Assembly: GCA_030388725.1 (NCBI GenBank)
Contig: CP128857.1
Location: 1,550,001-1,614,000, forward strand
Reading direction: 5' to 3'
Origin: Prodigiosinella aquatilis
GTDB taxonomy: Bacteria; Pseudomonadota; Gammaproteobacteria; Enterobacterales; Enterobacteriaceae
DNA: 64,000 nt
Notes under the pieces: model-generated
Told to the model about the DNA's origin: nothing
Database searches by the model: none
Seen by the model: the letters and a program-made list of their open reading frames with translations, nothing else
Shown: positions 20,820-31,688 of the stretch, one piece after another
Layout: each line of letters begins with the position of its first letter
Numbering within the stretch: position 1 is the stretch's first letter
Position numbers and translations under genes: made by a program

Positions 20820-21986
20820 ATGAATTTACACGAGTATCAGGCAAAACAACTCTTTGCTCGGTATGGTTTACCCGCACCCACCGGTTATGCCTGCACCACG
20901 CCGCGTGAGGCAGAAGAAGCTGCATCAAAAATTGGTGCTGGTCCCTGGGTGGTCAAGTGTCAGGTTCATGCCGGTGGTCGAGGCAAGGCTGGCGGCGTCA
21001 AGGTCGTAAAAAGTAAAGAAGACATCCGCGCCTTTGCGGAAAATTGGCTGGGTAAGCGTCTGGTGACTTACCAGACTGATGCCAATGGTCAGCCAGTAAG
21101 CCAAATTCTGGTGGAAAGTGCTACCGACATTGATAAAGAACTCTATCTGGGTGCAGTGATTGACCGTGCCAGTCGTCGTGTTGTCTTCATGGCTTCCACT
21201 GAAGGTGGCGTTGAGATTGAGAAAGTGGCTGAAGAAACGCCGCATTTGATTCATAAAGCTGCCTTGGATCCGCTGACTGGTCCTCAACCTTATCAAGGGC
21301 GTGAGTTGGCGTTCAAGCTGGGTCTTAGCGGTAAACAGGTTGCTCAGTTCACCAAGATTTTTATGGGTCTGGCAACCATGTTCCTGGAACGTGATCTGGC
21401 ATTGGTGGAAATCAATCCATTAGTCATCACTCAACAGGGTGATCTGGTGTGTCTGGATGGCAAGCTGGGCGTTGATGGCAATGCCTTGTTCCGTCAGCCG
21501 GAATTACGTGAGATGCATGATGCCAGTCAAGAAGATCCGCGTGAGGAGCATGCTGCCCAGTGGGAGCTTAATTATGTGGCTCTGGATGGCAACATCGGTT
21601 GTATGGTGAATGGTGCCGGTTTGGCAATGGGCACCATGGATATTGTCAAATTGCATGGTGGTGCGCCAGCTAATTTCCTGGACGTTGGCGGTGGTGCGAC
21701 GAAAGAGCGTGTAACAGAAGCTTTTAAAATTATTTTATCGGATGACAAGGTAAAAGCGGTGCTGGTGAACATTTTCGGTGGCATTGTGCGTTGTGATTTG
21801 ATCGCTGACGGTATTATCGGGGCGGTAGCAGAAGTGGGTGTAAACGTGCCTGTCGTTGTGCGTCTCGAAGGTAACAATGCAGAGCTGGGAGCGAAGAAAT
21901 TGGCGGACAGCGGTTTGAATATCATTGCTGCGACCAGTCTGACCGATGCGGCTCAGCAAGTGGTTGCTGCTGTGGAGGGTAAATAA
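20820..21986 (+). CDS. sucC: Succinyl-CoA synthetase beta subunit
   Basis: The 388-residue protein (E. coli 388) starts [20 protein letters not shown], has an ATP-grasp fold with [30 protein letters not shown] and [11 protein letters not shown], and the C-terminal [18 protein letters not shown]. With SucD it converts succinyl-CoA to succinate with nucleotide triphosphate formation. Its last base is shared with the sucD start. Confidence 0.98.
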   Translation: MNLHEYQAKQLFARYGLPAPTGYACTTPREAEEAASKIGAGPWVVKCQVHAGGRGKAGGVKVVKSKEDIRAFAENWLGKRLVTYQTDANGQPVSQILVESATDIDKELYLGAVIDRASRRVVFMASTEGGVEIEKVAEETPHLIHKAALDPLTGPQPYQGRELAFKLGLSGKQVAQFTKIFMGLATMFLERDLALVEINPLVITQQGDLVCLDGKLGVDGNALFRQPELREMHDASQEDPREEHAAQWELNYVALDGNIGCMVNGAGLAMGTMDIVKLHGGAPANFLDVGGGATKERVTEAFKIILSDDKVKAVLVNIFGGIVRCDLIADGIIGAVAEVGVNVPVVVRLEGNNAELGAKKLADSGLNIIAATSLTDAAQQVVAAVEGK

Positions 21987-22858
21987 TGTCCATTCTGATC
22001 GATAAAAACACCAAAGTTATCTGCCAGGGTTTGACTGGTAGCCAGGGTACCTTCCACTCTGAACAGGCGATTGCTTATGGTACACAAATGGTCGGCGGTG
22101 TAACGCCGGGTAAAGGTGGTACCGAGCACCTTGGACTGCCGGTGTTCAATACTGTGCGCGAAGCGGTAGAGGCCACTGGTGCCACTGCATCAGTTATTTA
22201 TGTACCGGCTCCATTCTGTAAAGATTCTATCCTGGAAGCTATTGATGCTGGCATTCAGTTGATTATCTGTATCACCGAGGGGATCCCGACCCTCGACATG
22301 CTGAGCGTAAAGGTCAAGCTGGAGCAAAGCGGTGTTCGTATGATTGGACCTAACTGTCCGGGCGTCATTACTCCAGGTGAGTGTAAAATCGGTATTATGC
22401 CGGGTCACATTCATCTGCCAGGTAAGGTGGGCATCGTCTCCCGCTCAGGTACATTGACTTATGAAGCCGTGAAGCAAACGACGGATATTGGTCTGGGGCA
22501 GTCGAGCTGTGTTGGCATTGGTGGTGATCCGATCCCCGGCTCAAACTTTATTGATATCCTGAAGCTGTTTGAGCAGGATCCCCAAACCGAGGCTATCGTG
22601 ATGATCGGTGAGATTGGTGGTACTGCCGAGGAAGAGGCCGCTGCTTATATCAAAGAGCATATTACAAAACCAGTCGTCGGCTACATCGCCGGGGTGACCG
22701 CGCCAAAAGGTAAACGAATGGGTCATGCTGGGGCAATTATTGCCGGTGGTAAAGGAACTGCAGATGATAAATTTGCAGCACTGGAAGCTGCCGGTGTTAA
22801 AACGGTTCGTAGTCTGGCTGATATTGGCGACGCAGTAAAGTCTGTGCTGACACGCTAG
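21986..22858 (+). CDS. sucD: Succinyl-CoA synthetase alpha subunit
   Basis: The 290-residue protein (E. coli 289) has the CoA-binding Rossmann part ([34 protein letters not shown]), [16 protein letters not shown], and the segment [16 protein letters not shown] with the phosphorylated histidine. It is the last gene of the sdh-suc operon; the ATG overlaps the sucC stop (TAATG). Confidence 0.98.
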   Translation: MSILIDKNTKVICQGLTGSQGTFHSEQAIAYGTQMVGGVTPGKGGTEHLGLPVFNTVREAVEATGATASVIYVPAPFCKDSILEAIDAGIQLIICITEGIPTLDMLSVKVKLEQSGVRMIGPNCPGVITPGECKIGIMPGHIHLPGKVGIVSRSGTLTYEAVKQTTDIGLGQSSCVGIGGDPIPGSNFIDILKLFEQDPQTEAIVMIGEIGGTAEEEAAAYIKEHITKPVVGYIAGVTAPKGKRMGHAGAIIAGGKGTADDKFAALEAAGVKTVRSLADIGDAVKSVLTR

Positions 22859-22861
22859 AGC

Positions 22862-22944
22862 CACACTACAGGATATATTCCTAAGCTAGTGTGTAATATT
22901 TTTAAAGTTCGACATGTTTGGCCACCTTCGAGTGGCCTTTTTTG
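22862..22944 (+). ncRNA. Possible SdhX-type small RNA from the sucD 3' end
   Basis: Starting 3 bases after the sucD stop, CACACTA (22862-22868) pairs with TAGTGTG (22887-22893), with an AGGA/TCCT inner pair, and is followed by an unpaired stretch and a strong terminator. This is the layout of a 3'-UTR-derived small RNA. In E. coli the same place makes SdhX (RybD), released from the sdhCDAB-sucABCD message. I infer this from position and structure, not from a sequence alignment. Confidence 0.45.
22920..22944 (+). terminator. Terminator of the sdh-suc operon
   Basis: GGCCAC (22920-22925) pairs with GTGGCC (22932-22937) around a CTTCGA loop, followed by seven T. It lies about 62 bp after the sucD stop. 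Confidence 0.85.
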
Positions 22945-23687
22945 TATCGTTATTATTAATATGCATATAAATAACTTTTGTGAAATTAAAATATATCAAA
23001 TGTGCAACATTGTTATAACAATATTGATTATTAATTATAAATTTTGATAATTGGGATCAACGCACATTTTTTTTAATTTAAGTAAAAAATATATTATCGA
23101 TAGCGATGATTTGAAACTTAAGAATTACATAAAATTAACAATGCGGCTAATAAAAAATTAAATAACATCGATAGTTAACATAAACGTGAATAATTGTTTC
23201 AGATCAACAAAATCGACCCAATGTTATTTCTCTGATAATGCTAAATTGCGCCAGATCAATTGCATTATGGGGTGTATATGTGAGAAGGGTTGATATAGAA
23301 TCAAAAACCCAATCTACATCACGTAAAAACTTATTTATTGTAGATAATTAGAGGCGTAATATACGGTTACTCTGTTCGGGTATGATATTTGTAATACCAA
23401 TGTTCTCTTTTGAGTCTACTTGTTGGATTTACTATACTTATTTGCAATGTGTATATACTTGATAGATTTCATGATGCAGGAAGGTGGCAAGTGAATGAGG
23501 TCTGATGAGCTTACTTAAATAAGTGATTCGGGTGAGTGAACGACGCTACATTACTGTAACTTGAAAGATCATGGGTATCAGCCTGCGCTGAAGCATTTTT
23601 TGTGCTTTTTCGGGTATTACTGCCGGGTGTTTAGCAGCTTGTCTATACTGAAAGCTAAAACCTTCCTGCGAGGAGCAAGGAGTCAAG
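22945..23687. promoter_or_regulatory. Long AT-rich control region before cydA
   Basis: No gene is visible in this 743-bp gap. Bases 22950-23180 are very AT-rich. TTGATATAGAATCAA at 23290-23304 resembles an FNR site but has a 5-base spacer in place of 4. In E. coli cydA has a similarly long upstream region with several promoters and ArcA and FNR sites, so a comparable role is likely. An ERIC element occupies 23451-23579, and GAGGAGCAAGGAGTC before the ATG is the cydA ribosome-binding site. Confidence 0.5.
23451..23579 (+). repeat. ERIC (IRU) element upstream of cydA
   Basis: The core TGATGAGCTTACTTAAATAA followed by GTGATTCGGGTGAGTG matches the central inverted part of enterobacterial ERIC repeats. 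The outer arms (GATGCAGGAAGGTGGCAAG and CTTGAAAGATCATGGGTAT) match the copies at 57747 and 63886. The length of about 129 bp is that of a full element. It ends about 110 bp before the cydA start, so it lies in the 5' leader or promoter region. Confidence 0.85.
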
Positions 23688-25256
23688 ATGTTAGATATAG
23701 TCGAACTGTCGCGTTTACAGTTTGCCTTAACAGCGATGTATCATTTCCTGTTCGTTCCATTAACGTTAGGTATGACGTTTATATTGGCGATCATGGAAAC
23801 GGCATATGTCCTGTCTGGTAAACAAATCTATAAAGATATGACGAAGTTTTGGGGCAAACTGTTTGCAATTAACTTTGCACTCGGTGTTGCCACTGGGCTA
23901 ACCATGGAATTCCAGTTTGGTACTAACTGGTCTTATTTCTCGCATTATGTCGGGGATATCTTCGGTGCACCTCTGGCGATTGAAGGCCTGATGGCATTCT
24001 TTCTGGAATCCACGTTTATCGGGTTGTTCTTCTTCGGTTGGGATCGTCTAGGCAAAGTTCAGCACATGACGGTTACCTGGCTGGTCGCTCTGGGATCTAA
24101 CCTCTCTGCACTATGGATTCTGGTTGCTAATGGCTGGATGCAGAATCCCATCGCCTCTGATTTCAATTTCGAAACCATGCGCATGGAAATGATGAGTTTT
24201 AGTGAGCTGATATTGAACCCGGTAGCCCAAGTGAAGTTTGTTCATACTGTGGCTGCAGGTTATTGTACGGGTGCGATGTTTGTTCTTGGTATCAGTTCTT
24301 TCTATTTGCTGAAAGGCCGAGATGTCGCTTTTGCCAAACGCTCATTTGCAATTGCAGCCAGTTTTGGCATGGCCGCCGTGTTGTCCGTTATTGTGCTGGG
24401 TGATGAATCCGGTTATGAAATGGGTGACGTACAAAAAACCAAACTGGCTGCCATTGAAGCTGAGTGGGAAACCCAGCCGGCACCTGCTGCTTTTACGCTG
24501 TTTGGCCTGCCAAATCAGGATTCGATGGAGAATAAATACTCTATCCAGATCCCTTATGTGCTTGGTTTGATCGCTACCCGTTCTACCGATAAAACGGTTA
24601 CCGGTCTGAAAGAGCTTATGGCACAACACGAAGTCCGTATCCGCAATGGTATGAAAGCCTACCAATTGCTGGAACAGTTACGTGCAGGTAATACTGATCC
24701 CTCAGTACGTGAAGCCTTTAATAAAGCCAAGAAAGATCTGGGTTATGGTCTGCTGCTGAAACGCTATACGCCCAATGTATCCGATGCAACTGAGAATCAA
24801 ATCAAGCAGGCAACAAAAGATTCTATTCCGCGTGTTGCTCCGTTGTATTTCGCCTTCCGCATTATGGTGGCCTGCGGCGGTTTGATGTTGCTGATCTTCG
24901 GCCTCTCCTTCTGGTCAGTGCTGAGGAACAAAATTGGTCATAAAAAGTGGCTGCATCGTGCGGCATTGTATGGTATCCCACTGCCGTGGATTGCTGTCGA
25001 ATCAGGTTGGTTTGTCGCCGAGTATGGTCGTCAACCTTGGGCAATTGGTGAAATATTACCAACCGCAGTTGCCAACTCGTCGTTGACGGCCGGAGATATC
25101 CTGTTCTCTATGGGGCTGATTTGTGGTCTGTATACGTTATTCCTTGTCGCAGAAACCTATCTGATGTTCAAGTATGCGCGTCTCGGTCCCAGTAGCCTGA
25201 AAACGGGTGCATACCACTTTGAACAGCCGATTACAGCTGCGCAGGACGCACGGTAA
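23688..25256 (+). CDS. cydA: Cytochrome bd-I ubiquinol oxidase subunit I
   Basis: The 522-residue protein (E. coli 522) begins [20 protein letters not shown] with the b595-ligand His19. It has the haem-ligand region [16 protein letters not shown], the hydrophilic Q-loop after [20 protein letters not shown] with the long enteric insertion, and the C-terminal [20 protein letters not shown]. It oxidises ubiquinol and reduces O2 with high affinity. It leads cydABX-ybgE. Confidence 0.98.
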   Translation: MLDIVELSRLQFALTAMYHFLFVPLTLGMTFILAIMETAYVLSGKQIYKDMTKFWGKLFAINFALGVATGLTMEFQFGTNWSYFSHYVGDIFGAPLAIEGLMAFFLESTFIGLFFFGWDRLGKVQHMTVTWLVALGSNLSALWILVANGWMQNPIASDFNFETMRMEMMSFSELILNPVAQVKFVHTVAAGYCTGAMFVLGISSFYLLKGRDVAFAKRSFAIAASFGMAAVLSVIVLGDESGYEMGDVQKTKLAAIEAEWETQPAPAAFTLFGLPNQDSMENKYSIQIPYVLGLIATRSTDKTVTGLKELMAQHEVRIRNGMKAYQLLEQLRAGNTDPSVREAFNKAKKDLGYGLLLKRYTPNVSDATENQIKQATKDSIPRVAPLYFAFRIMVACGGLMLLIFGLSFWSVLRNKIGHKKWLHRAALYGIPLPWIAVESGWFVAEYGRQPWAIGEILPTAVANSSLTAGDILFSMGLICGLYTLFLVAETYLMFKYARLGPSSLKTGAYHFEQPITAAQDAR

Positions 25257-25268
25257 CAGGAGTCCGCT

Positions 25269-26408
25269 ATGTTTGATTATGAAGTATTGCGTTTTATCTG
25301 GTGGCTGCTGATTGGCGTGTTGCTGATCGGTTTTACGGTCACCGATGGTTTTGACATGGGTGTGGGCATCCTGGCTCGCTTGATGGGCCGAAATGATGTC
25401 GAGCGCCGGGTGATGATCAATTGCATCGCTCCCCATTGGGATGGCAATCAGGTGTGGTTGATAACCGCTGGTGGTGCATTGTTTGCTGCATGGCCAATGG
25501 TTTATGCTGCTGCGTTCTCTGGGTTCTACGTTGCGATGATTCTGGTGTTGGCCTCATTGTTCTTCCGTCCGGTCGGTTTCGACTACCGTTCCAAGATTGA
25601 AGACTCACGTTGGCGCAATATGTGGGATTGGGGCATTTTTGCCGGTAGCTTTATCCCGCCAGTTGTTATTGGCGTGGCTTTCGGTAATCTGCTGCAAGGC
25701 GTTCCATTCCATGTTGATGAATATCTGCGTCTGTACTACACCGGTAACTTCTTCCAGCTCCTGAACCCGTTTGGATTACTGGCTGGTATCGTCAGCCTGA
25801 GTATGTTTATGGCTCAAGGCGCAACTTACCTGATGATGCGCACTACTGGCGAGTTGCACATTCGTGCCAAAGTCGCGGCTCAGGTGTCATCACTTCTGTT
25901 GGTGGTTACATTCGTATTGGCTGGCGTATGGATTGTTTATGGTATTGATGGCTATGTTATTACCTCTGTGGTGAATACGGCTGCCGAATCTAACCCGCTA
26001 CACAAAGAAGTTGTTCGTCAGGCGGGAGCATGGATGATTAATTTCAATAAATATCCGGTGCTGTGGGCTATTCCGCTGTTAGGGGTGATCTCACCGTTAT
26101 TGTCAGCAATGATGGCCCGGTTGGAAAAAGATGCAATGGCATTTCTGTTTTCATCACTGAGTATTGCGGGTGTCATTTTGACAGCCGGTACGGCTATGTT
26201 CCCATTCATTATGCCGTCCGTAACCATGCCGAATGCTAGCCTGACCATATGGGATGCGACATCTAGTCTGTTAACGCTGCAGGTAATGACTGTCGTGGTG
26301 ATTATCCTCGTGCCGATTATGTTGGCTTACACTTGCTGGTGTTACTACAAGATGCGTGGTCGTATTACCAAAGAGCATGTTGAGCAGAACTCCCATTCGC
26401 TGTATTAA
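25269..26408 (+). CDS. cydB: Cytochrome bd-I ubiquinol oxidase subunit II
   Basis: The 379-residue protein (E. coli 379) starts MFDYEVLRFIWWLLIGVLLI and contains VTDGFDMGVGIL, APHWDGNQVWLITAGGALFAAWP and FRPVGFDYRSKIED, typical of CydB, with eight to nine membrane helices. It lies 12 bp after cydA with ACAGGAGT as ribosome-binding site. Confidence 0.98.
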   Translation: MFDYEVLRFIWWLLIGVLLIGFTVTDGFDMGVGILARLMGRNDVERRVMINCIAPHWDGNQVWLITAGGALFAAWPMVYAAAFSGFYVAMILVLASLFFRPVGFDYRSKIEDSRWRNMWDWGIFAGSFIPPVVIGVAFGNLLQGVPFHVDEYLRLYYTGNFFQLLNPFGLLAGIVSLSMFMAQGATYLMMRTTGELHIRAKVAAQVSSLLLVVTFVLAGVWIVYGIDGYVITSVVNTAAESNPLHKEVVRQAGAWMINFNKYPVLWAIPLLGVISPLLSAMMARLEKDAMAFLFSSLSIAGVILTAGTAMFPFIMPSVTMPNASLTIWDATSSLLTLQVMTVVVIILVPIMLAYTCWCYYKMRGRITKEHVEQNSHSLY

Positions 26409-26424
26409 GTAAGGAGCATAATTT

Positions 26425-26541
26425 ATGTGGTATTTTGCCTGGATACTAGGAACGCTTCTTGCTTGTTCGCTGGGAATTGTTACTGCCCTGGCGCTTGAGC
26501 AGAGTGAAGCAAGCAAAGCGGTGAAAGATAAATCACAATGA
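26425..26541 (+). CDS. cydX: CydX, small subunit of cytochrome bd-I
   Basis: This 38-codon gene reads MWYFAWILGTLLACSLGIVT then ALALEQSEASKAVKDKSQ. It is a single helix with the conserved N-terminal WYFAWILG of CydX (37 residues in E. coli). CydX binds CydA and stabilises the haems. AAGGAG lies upstream and its stop overlaps the ybgE start (ATGA), so the four genes are coupled. Confidence 0.96.
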   Translation: MWYFAWILGTLLACSLGIVTALALEQSEASKAVKDKSQ

Positions 26542-26831
26542 GTCGTCTTGTTGATAATCTCTATCGTTTAATGGACAAAGGCCCGTTTCGGGCCTTTTCC
26601 CTGATCATGGCGCTTTTGCTGGCTGGGTGCGTGTTTTGGGAACCGGCACGTTTCGCTGCCAAAACCAGTTCTCTTGCTGTTTGGCAAGGTTTTTTACTGG
26701 TTTGGGCCGTGTGTGCTGGTGTCGTCCATGGGACGGGTTACCGACCGCAACGATTGCGGTGGCGAGCTATCTTCTCTCCTCTTCCTGCATTTGTGATTCT
26801 TGCCTCAGGATTGTATTACTACTTCTTGTAA
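26538..26831 (+). CDS. ybgE: YbgE, cyd-operon membrane protein
   Basis: The 97-residue protein begins MSRLVDNLYRLMDKGPFRAF, followed by three hydrophobic helices and a short basic loop (TGYRPQRLRWR). It is the constant fourth member of cyd operons in enterics. The precise function is unknown; a link to bd oxidase is inferred from linkage. It overlaps cydX by 4 bp. Confidence 0.93.
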   Translation: MSRLVDNLYRLMDKGPFRAFSLIMALLLAGCVFWEPARFAAKTSSLAVWQGFLLVWAVCAGVVHGTGYRPQRLRWRAIFSPLPAFVILASGLYYYFL

Positions 26832-26965
26832 ACGAATCTTTAATTCCTTTTTGTTATGGGTTGTAAACAACCCATAATTATTTACTTTCCTGTACATACT
26901 TCCGATTCCAAACACCATCCCTCTTGCGTATAGTAACGAAGTTTATCGCATTGCTGGGATGTAAA

Positions 26966-28053
<1,088 letters not shown>

Positions 28054-28066
28054 TCAGGAGGATAGC

Positions 28067-28492
28067 ATGGCACGTGTACGTCGTGGTCGCCGGGCGCTGA
28101 AGTCCGAGATTAATATTGTTCCATTGTTGGATGTATTGCTGGTATTGCTGCTCATTTTTATGGCGACGGCACCGATTATTACCCAAAGTGTGGAAGTCGA
28201 TTTGCCGGATGCAACAGAGTCAAAAACGGTTTCCAGCAATGACACCCCTCCAGTGATTGTTGAGGTATCTGGCGTCGGGCAGTACAGCTTGGTCATTGAT
28301 CATAATCGTATGGAGCAGTTACCGCCGGAGCAGGTTGTAGCAGAAGCGCAGTCCCGCTTATCGGCGAATCCCAAAACGATATTTTTGATTGGCGGAGCGA
28401 AAGATGTTCCATATAACGAAATTATCAAAGCATTGAATTTGTTACATCAGGCTGGTGTGAAATCTGTAGGCTTGATGACGCAACCGATTTAA
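28067..28492 (+). CDS. tolR: TolR, ExbD-family subunit
   Basis: The 141-residue protein starts at the ATG at 28067 (MARVRRGRRALKSEINIVPL) behind CAGGAGGATAG. A longer upstream reading inside tolQ has no homology. The single helix contains the essential aspartate in PLLDVLLVLLLIFMA, and the periplasmic domain ends NLLHQAGVKSVGLMTQPI. It works with TolQ as the ion-driven motor. Confidence 0.97.
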   Translation: MARVRRGRRALKSEINIVPLLDVLLVLLLIFMATAPIITQSVEVDLPDATESKTVSSNDTPPVIVEVSGVGQYSLVIDHNRMEQLPPEQVVAEAQSRLSANPKTIFLIGGAKDVPYNEIIKALNLLHQAGVKSVGLMTQPI

Positions 28493-28555
28493 ATAGGTTG
28501 GTTTGTTAATGAGCGTTAGTCATTTTTCTGGCAACACTGTTTTTGGAAACCACTT

Positions 28556-29707
28556 GTGCTAAAGGCAAACGAACAAAACGACAAGTTAAAACGTGCCGTA
28601 ATTGTCTCGGCAGTTTTGCACATCATTCTGATTGTGTTGCTGGTTCTGAGTTCATCGAACCAGAATATGGATGCTAGTGGCGGCGGCGGCGGTTCATCGA
28701 TTGATGCGGTCATGGTCGATCCCAATGCGGTTGTTGAACAATATAACCGCCAGCAACAGCAACAGACCGATGCCAAACGTGCTGAACAGTTACGCCAAAA
28801 ACAAGCTGAACAGCAGGCTGTCGAGTTACAGGAAAAACAGGCAGCTGAGCAGCAGCGTCTGAAAGAGTTGGAGAAAGAACGCCTACAAGCTCAGGAAGAG
28901 GCTAAAAAGCAGGCTCAGCAGCAGGCTGAACAACGTAAACAAGCAGAAGAAGCGATACTGCAAGCCAAAGAACAGCAAAAACAAGCTGAAGCGGCAGCCG
29001 CCAAGGTGAAGGCTGAGGCTGAACAGCAGGCGAAAGCAGCGGCGGCAGCGAAGAAACAAGCTGAAGATGAAGCCAAGAAACAGGCAGCAGCGGAAGCGAA
29101 GAAAAAAGCGGAAGATGTTGCCAAGGCAAAAGCAGCAGAGTTAGCAAAACAAAAAGCGCAAGAAGAAGCAAAAGCCAAGGCAGCAGCAGCCGTAGCAGCC
29201 AAAGAAAAAGCCGCGGCAGATGCAGCCAAAAAAGCCGAAGTGGCAGCCGCCAGGAAAAAAGCGGCTGAAGAGAAAAAGAAAGCGGCTGCTGAAGCGGCTA
29301 AACAAGCCAATACTGTTGATAATTTGCTAGGTGGTCTGGCTTCTTCGAAGAATGCCCCCAAAAGTGGTAGTAGTGCGACGGCAAATGCTGGTAATGCACC
29401 CGCTGGTGTTGGCAACAACAAGAAAAGTGGTGCTTCTGGTGCTGCACTTGACAGCTATGGCAGTCAGGTCAGAACAGCTATTCAGAGTAAATTCTATAAT
29501 TGGGAGTCATATAAGGGGCGTACTTGTACATTACGGGTGAAATTGGCGCCAGATGGTTTACTGGTTGATGTTCAGACTGAAGGTGGCGATCCCGCTTTAT
29601 GTCAGGCCGCTATTGCTGCGGCTAAGCAGGCCAGAATTCCTAAGCCACCTAGCCGGGAAGTGTACGAAGCTTTTAAAAACGCGCCGATAGATTTTAAACC
29701 GCAATAA
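28556..29707 (+). CDS. tolA: TolA, periplasm-spanning protein
   Basis: The 383-residue protein (E. coli 421) is read from GTG at 28556, as in E. coli. It has a membrane anchor at about 14-34 (VIVSAVLHIILIVLLVLSS), then SGGGGGSSIDAVMVD, a long Ala/Lys/Glu/Gln-rich helical domain to about residue 250, and the globular domain III (SYGSQVRTAIQSKFYNWESY, two Cys in RTCTLRVK and DPALCQAA). The helical domain II is shorter than in E. coli, which accounts for the size difference. It links the inner-membrane motor to TolB-Pal. Confidence 0.96.
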   Translation: MLKANEQNDKLKRAVIVSAVLHIILIVLLVLSSSNQNMDASGGGGGSSIDAVMVDPNAVVEQYNRQQQQQTDAKRAEQLRQKQAEQQAVELQEKQAAEQQRLKELEKERLQAQEEAKKQAQQQAEQRKQAEEAILQAKEQQKQAEAAAAKVKAEAEQQAKAAAAAKKQAEDEAKKQAAAEAKKKAEDVAKAKAAELAKQKAQEEAKAKAAAAVAAKEKAAADAAKKAEVAAARKKAAEEKKKAAAEAAKQANTVDNLLGGLASSKNAPKSGSSATANAGNAPAGVGNNKKSGASGAALDSYGSQVRTAIQSKFYNWESYKGRTCTLRVKLAPDGLLVDVQTEGGDPALCQAAIAAAKQARIPKPPSREVYEAFKNAPIDFKPQ

Positions 29708-29713
29708 TTATGT

Positions 29714-29754
29714 CACTTACCAGTATGGGTTTGAGACTATTACTATGGTAAGTG
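29714..29754. repeat. Inverted repeat between tolA and tolB
   Basis: CACTTACCA (29714-29722) and TGGTAAGTG (29746-29754) form a perfect 9-bp stem with a 23-base loop, 6 bp after the tolA stop. No T run follows, so read-through to tolB is expected. It may mark the internal processing or promoter region upstream of tolB-pal-cpoB. Confidence 0.55.
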
Positions 29755-29839
29755 GGCTGGGTTATAGTGTTTTGTTGATATTGGTTTGTTGAGATTCTGC
29801 TGTTTATCATAGGTTAATAGCCTGGATAAGGGAGATAAA

Positions 29840-31129
29840 ATGAAGCAGGCATTTAAAGTTGCGTTGAGTTTTTTAATGCTGTGGGCATCTGTACTACATG
29901 CAGAAGTGCGTATAGAAATAACCCAGGGTGTCGACTCTGCACGCCCGATTGGTGTTGTTCCGTTCAAATGGGTTGGCCCTGGTGCTGCGCCGGCAGACAT
30001 TGGTGGCATTGTAGGGGCGGACTTGCGTAACAGTGGGAAATTCAATCCAATTGATCCGAGTCGTATGCCTCAACAACCAGGAAGTGTTGCTGAAATCACG
30101 CCAGCGGCATGGACTGCACTGGGTATTGATGATGTGGTTATTGGCCAGGTTCAACCGAGTGCTGATGGGTATGTAATTTCCTATCAGCTTGTCGATGTTT
30201 CCGGCAGCACGGGTAACGTCCTGTCACAAAACCAGTTTAAGGTAACGAAACAATGGTTACGTTATGCGGCACATACCGCCAGTGATCAAATATTTGAAAA
30301 ACTGACCGGTATTAAGGGCGCGTTCCGTACCCGTATTGCTTATGTGGTTCAAACCAATGGCGGTAAATATCCCTATGAGCTGCGTGTAGCTGATTATGAT
30401 GGCTACAACCAGTTTGTCGTTCATCGCTCTCCTGAACCTTTGATGTCACCAGCCTGGTCGCCGGATGGCAGCAAACTGGCCTATGTAACGTTTGAAAGTG
30501 GTCGCTCGGCATTGGTTATCCAAACGCTGGCTAATGGGGCTATCCGTCAGGTCGCTTCATTCCCTCGTCACAATGGCGCACCCGCATTCTCTCCTGATGG
30601 CACTAAATTGGCGTTTGCACTTTCCAAAAGTGGAAGCCTGAATCTGTATGTCATGAATTTGAGTTCTGGACAGATTAGCCAGATAACGAATAGTCGCAGT
30701 AATAATACGGAGCCGACTTGGTTTCCAGATAGCCAGACACTGGCCTATACTTCTGACCAGACCGGGCGTCCCCAGATATACAAGATTAGCGTTAACGGTG
30801 GACCGTCTCAGCGTCTGACGTGGGAAGGGCCTCAGAATCAAGAGGCGGAAATCAGTAATGATGGTAAATTTATGGTGATGGTGAGCACTAACAATGGTGC
30901 TCAACACATTGCCAAGCAAGATCTGGTAACGGGCGCTGTTCAAGTATTAACGGACTCGTTCCTGGACGAAACGCCAAGTATTGCGCCTAACGGTACCATG
31001 GTGATCTACAGTTCTGAACAAGGATTGGGATCCGTGCTTCAGTTAGTCTCGACTGATGGACGTTTCAAAGCGCGCCTTCCGGCTACTGATGGACAGGTTA
31101 ACTCTCCTGCTTGGTCGCCGTATTTATAA
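29840..31129 (+). CDS. tolB: TolB, periplasmic beta-propeller protein
   Basis: The 429-residue protein (E. coli 430) has a Sec signal peptide ([20 protein letters not shown] with cleavage after the next Ala), an N-terminal domain [20 protein letters not shown], and repeated propeller blades ([54 protein letters not shown]). It binds Pal at the outer membrane and TolA domain III. The ribosome-binding site is AAGGGAG. Confidence 0.98.
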   Translation: MKQAFKVALSFLMLWASVLHAEVRIEITQGVDSARPIGVVPFKWVGPGAAPADIGGIVGADLRNSGKFNPIDPSRMPQQPGSVAEITPAAWTALGIDDVVIGQVQPSADGYVISYQLVDVSGSTGNVLSQNQFKVTKQWLRYAAHTASDQIFEKLTGIKGAFRTRIAYVVQTNGGKYPYELRVADYDGYNQFVVHRSPEPLMSPAWSPDGSKLAYVTFESGRSALVIQTLANGAIRQVASFPRHNGAPAFSPDGTKLAFALSKSGSLNLYVMNLSSGQISQITNSRSNNTEPTWFPDSQTLAYTSDQTGRPQIYKISVNGGPSQRLTWEGPQNQEAEISNDGKFMVMVSTNNGAQHIAKQDLVTGAVQVLTDSFLDETPSIAPNGTMVIYSSEQGLGSVLQLVSTDGRFKARLPATDGQVNSPAWSPYL

Positions 31130-31169
31130 ATGCAAACAAATATGTATAACCTATTCAAAGGACATAAAA

Positions 31170-31679
31170 ATGCAATTCAATAAAGTACTGAAAGGCCTCA
31201 TGTTGGCTTTGCCGGTGCTGGCCGTTGCCGCATGTAGCTCTAATAAACATGCTAACAATGACCAATCGTCTACGGACGGAACGGGAATGGGAATGGAAAA
31301 CAATGGCAATATGTCATCTGCTGAACAGGCTCGCTTGCAGATACAAAAATTGCAGCGCAACAATACCGTTTACTTTGATCTGGACAAGTATGATATCCGC
31401 TCTGACTTTGCGCAGATGCTGGACGAGCATGCTGCCTTCCTGCGTAATAATCCGTCTTACAAAGTGACTATCGAAGGTTACACGGATGAACGTGGTACTC
31501 CAGAGTACAATATCGCGTTGGGTGAACGTCGTGCTAACGCGGTACAGATGTATTTGCAAGGTAAAGGCGTTTCGGCTGACCAAATCTCTATCGTGTCTTA
31601 CGGTAAAGAAAAACCCGCTGTTCTGGGTCATGATGAAGCGGCTTACGCTAAAAACCGTCGTGCTGTCCTGGTATATTAA
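31170..31679 (+). CDS. pal: Pal, peptidoglycan-associated lipoprotein
   Basis: The 169-residue protein starts at the ATG at 31170 ([20 protein letters not shown] then ACSS). The lipobox cysteine is residue 22. The OmpA-like peptidoglycan-binding domain shows [15 protein letters not shown] and [20 protein letters not shown]. It tethers the outer membrane to the cell wall and is pulled by Tol during division. CAAAGGAC precedes the ATG. Confidence 0.98.
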   Translation: MQFNKVLKGLMLALPVLAVAACSSNKHANNDQSSTDGTGMGMENNGNMSSAEQARLQIQKLQRNNTVYFDLDKYDIRSDFAQMLDEHAAFLRNNPSYKVTIEGYTDERGTPEYNIALGERRANAVQMYLQGKGVSADQISIVSYGKEKPAVLGHDEAAYAKNRRAVLVY

Positions 31680-31688
31680 GAGAATCGC

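Noticed and set aside
23290..23304. TTGATATAGAATCAA as an FNR site
   Set aside because: The half-sites are perfect but separated by five bases where FNR needs four; mentioned only as a resemblance.
28915..29421. Long antisense reading frame across tolA rich in Ala, Leu and Ser
   Set aside because: It is the mirror of the low-complexity Ala/Lys domain II and has no homology or start signal of its own.
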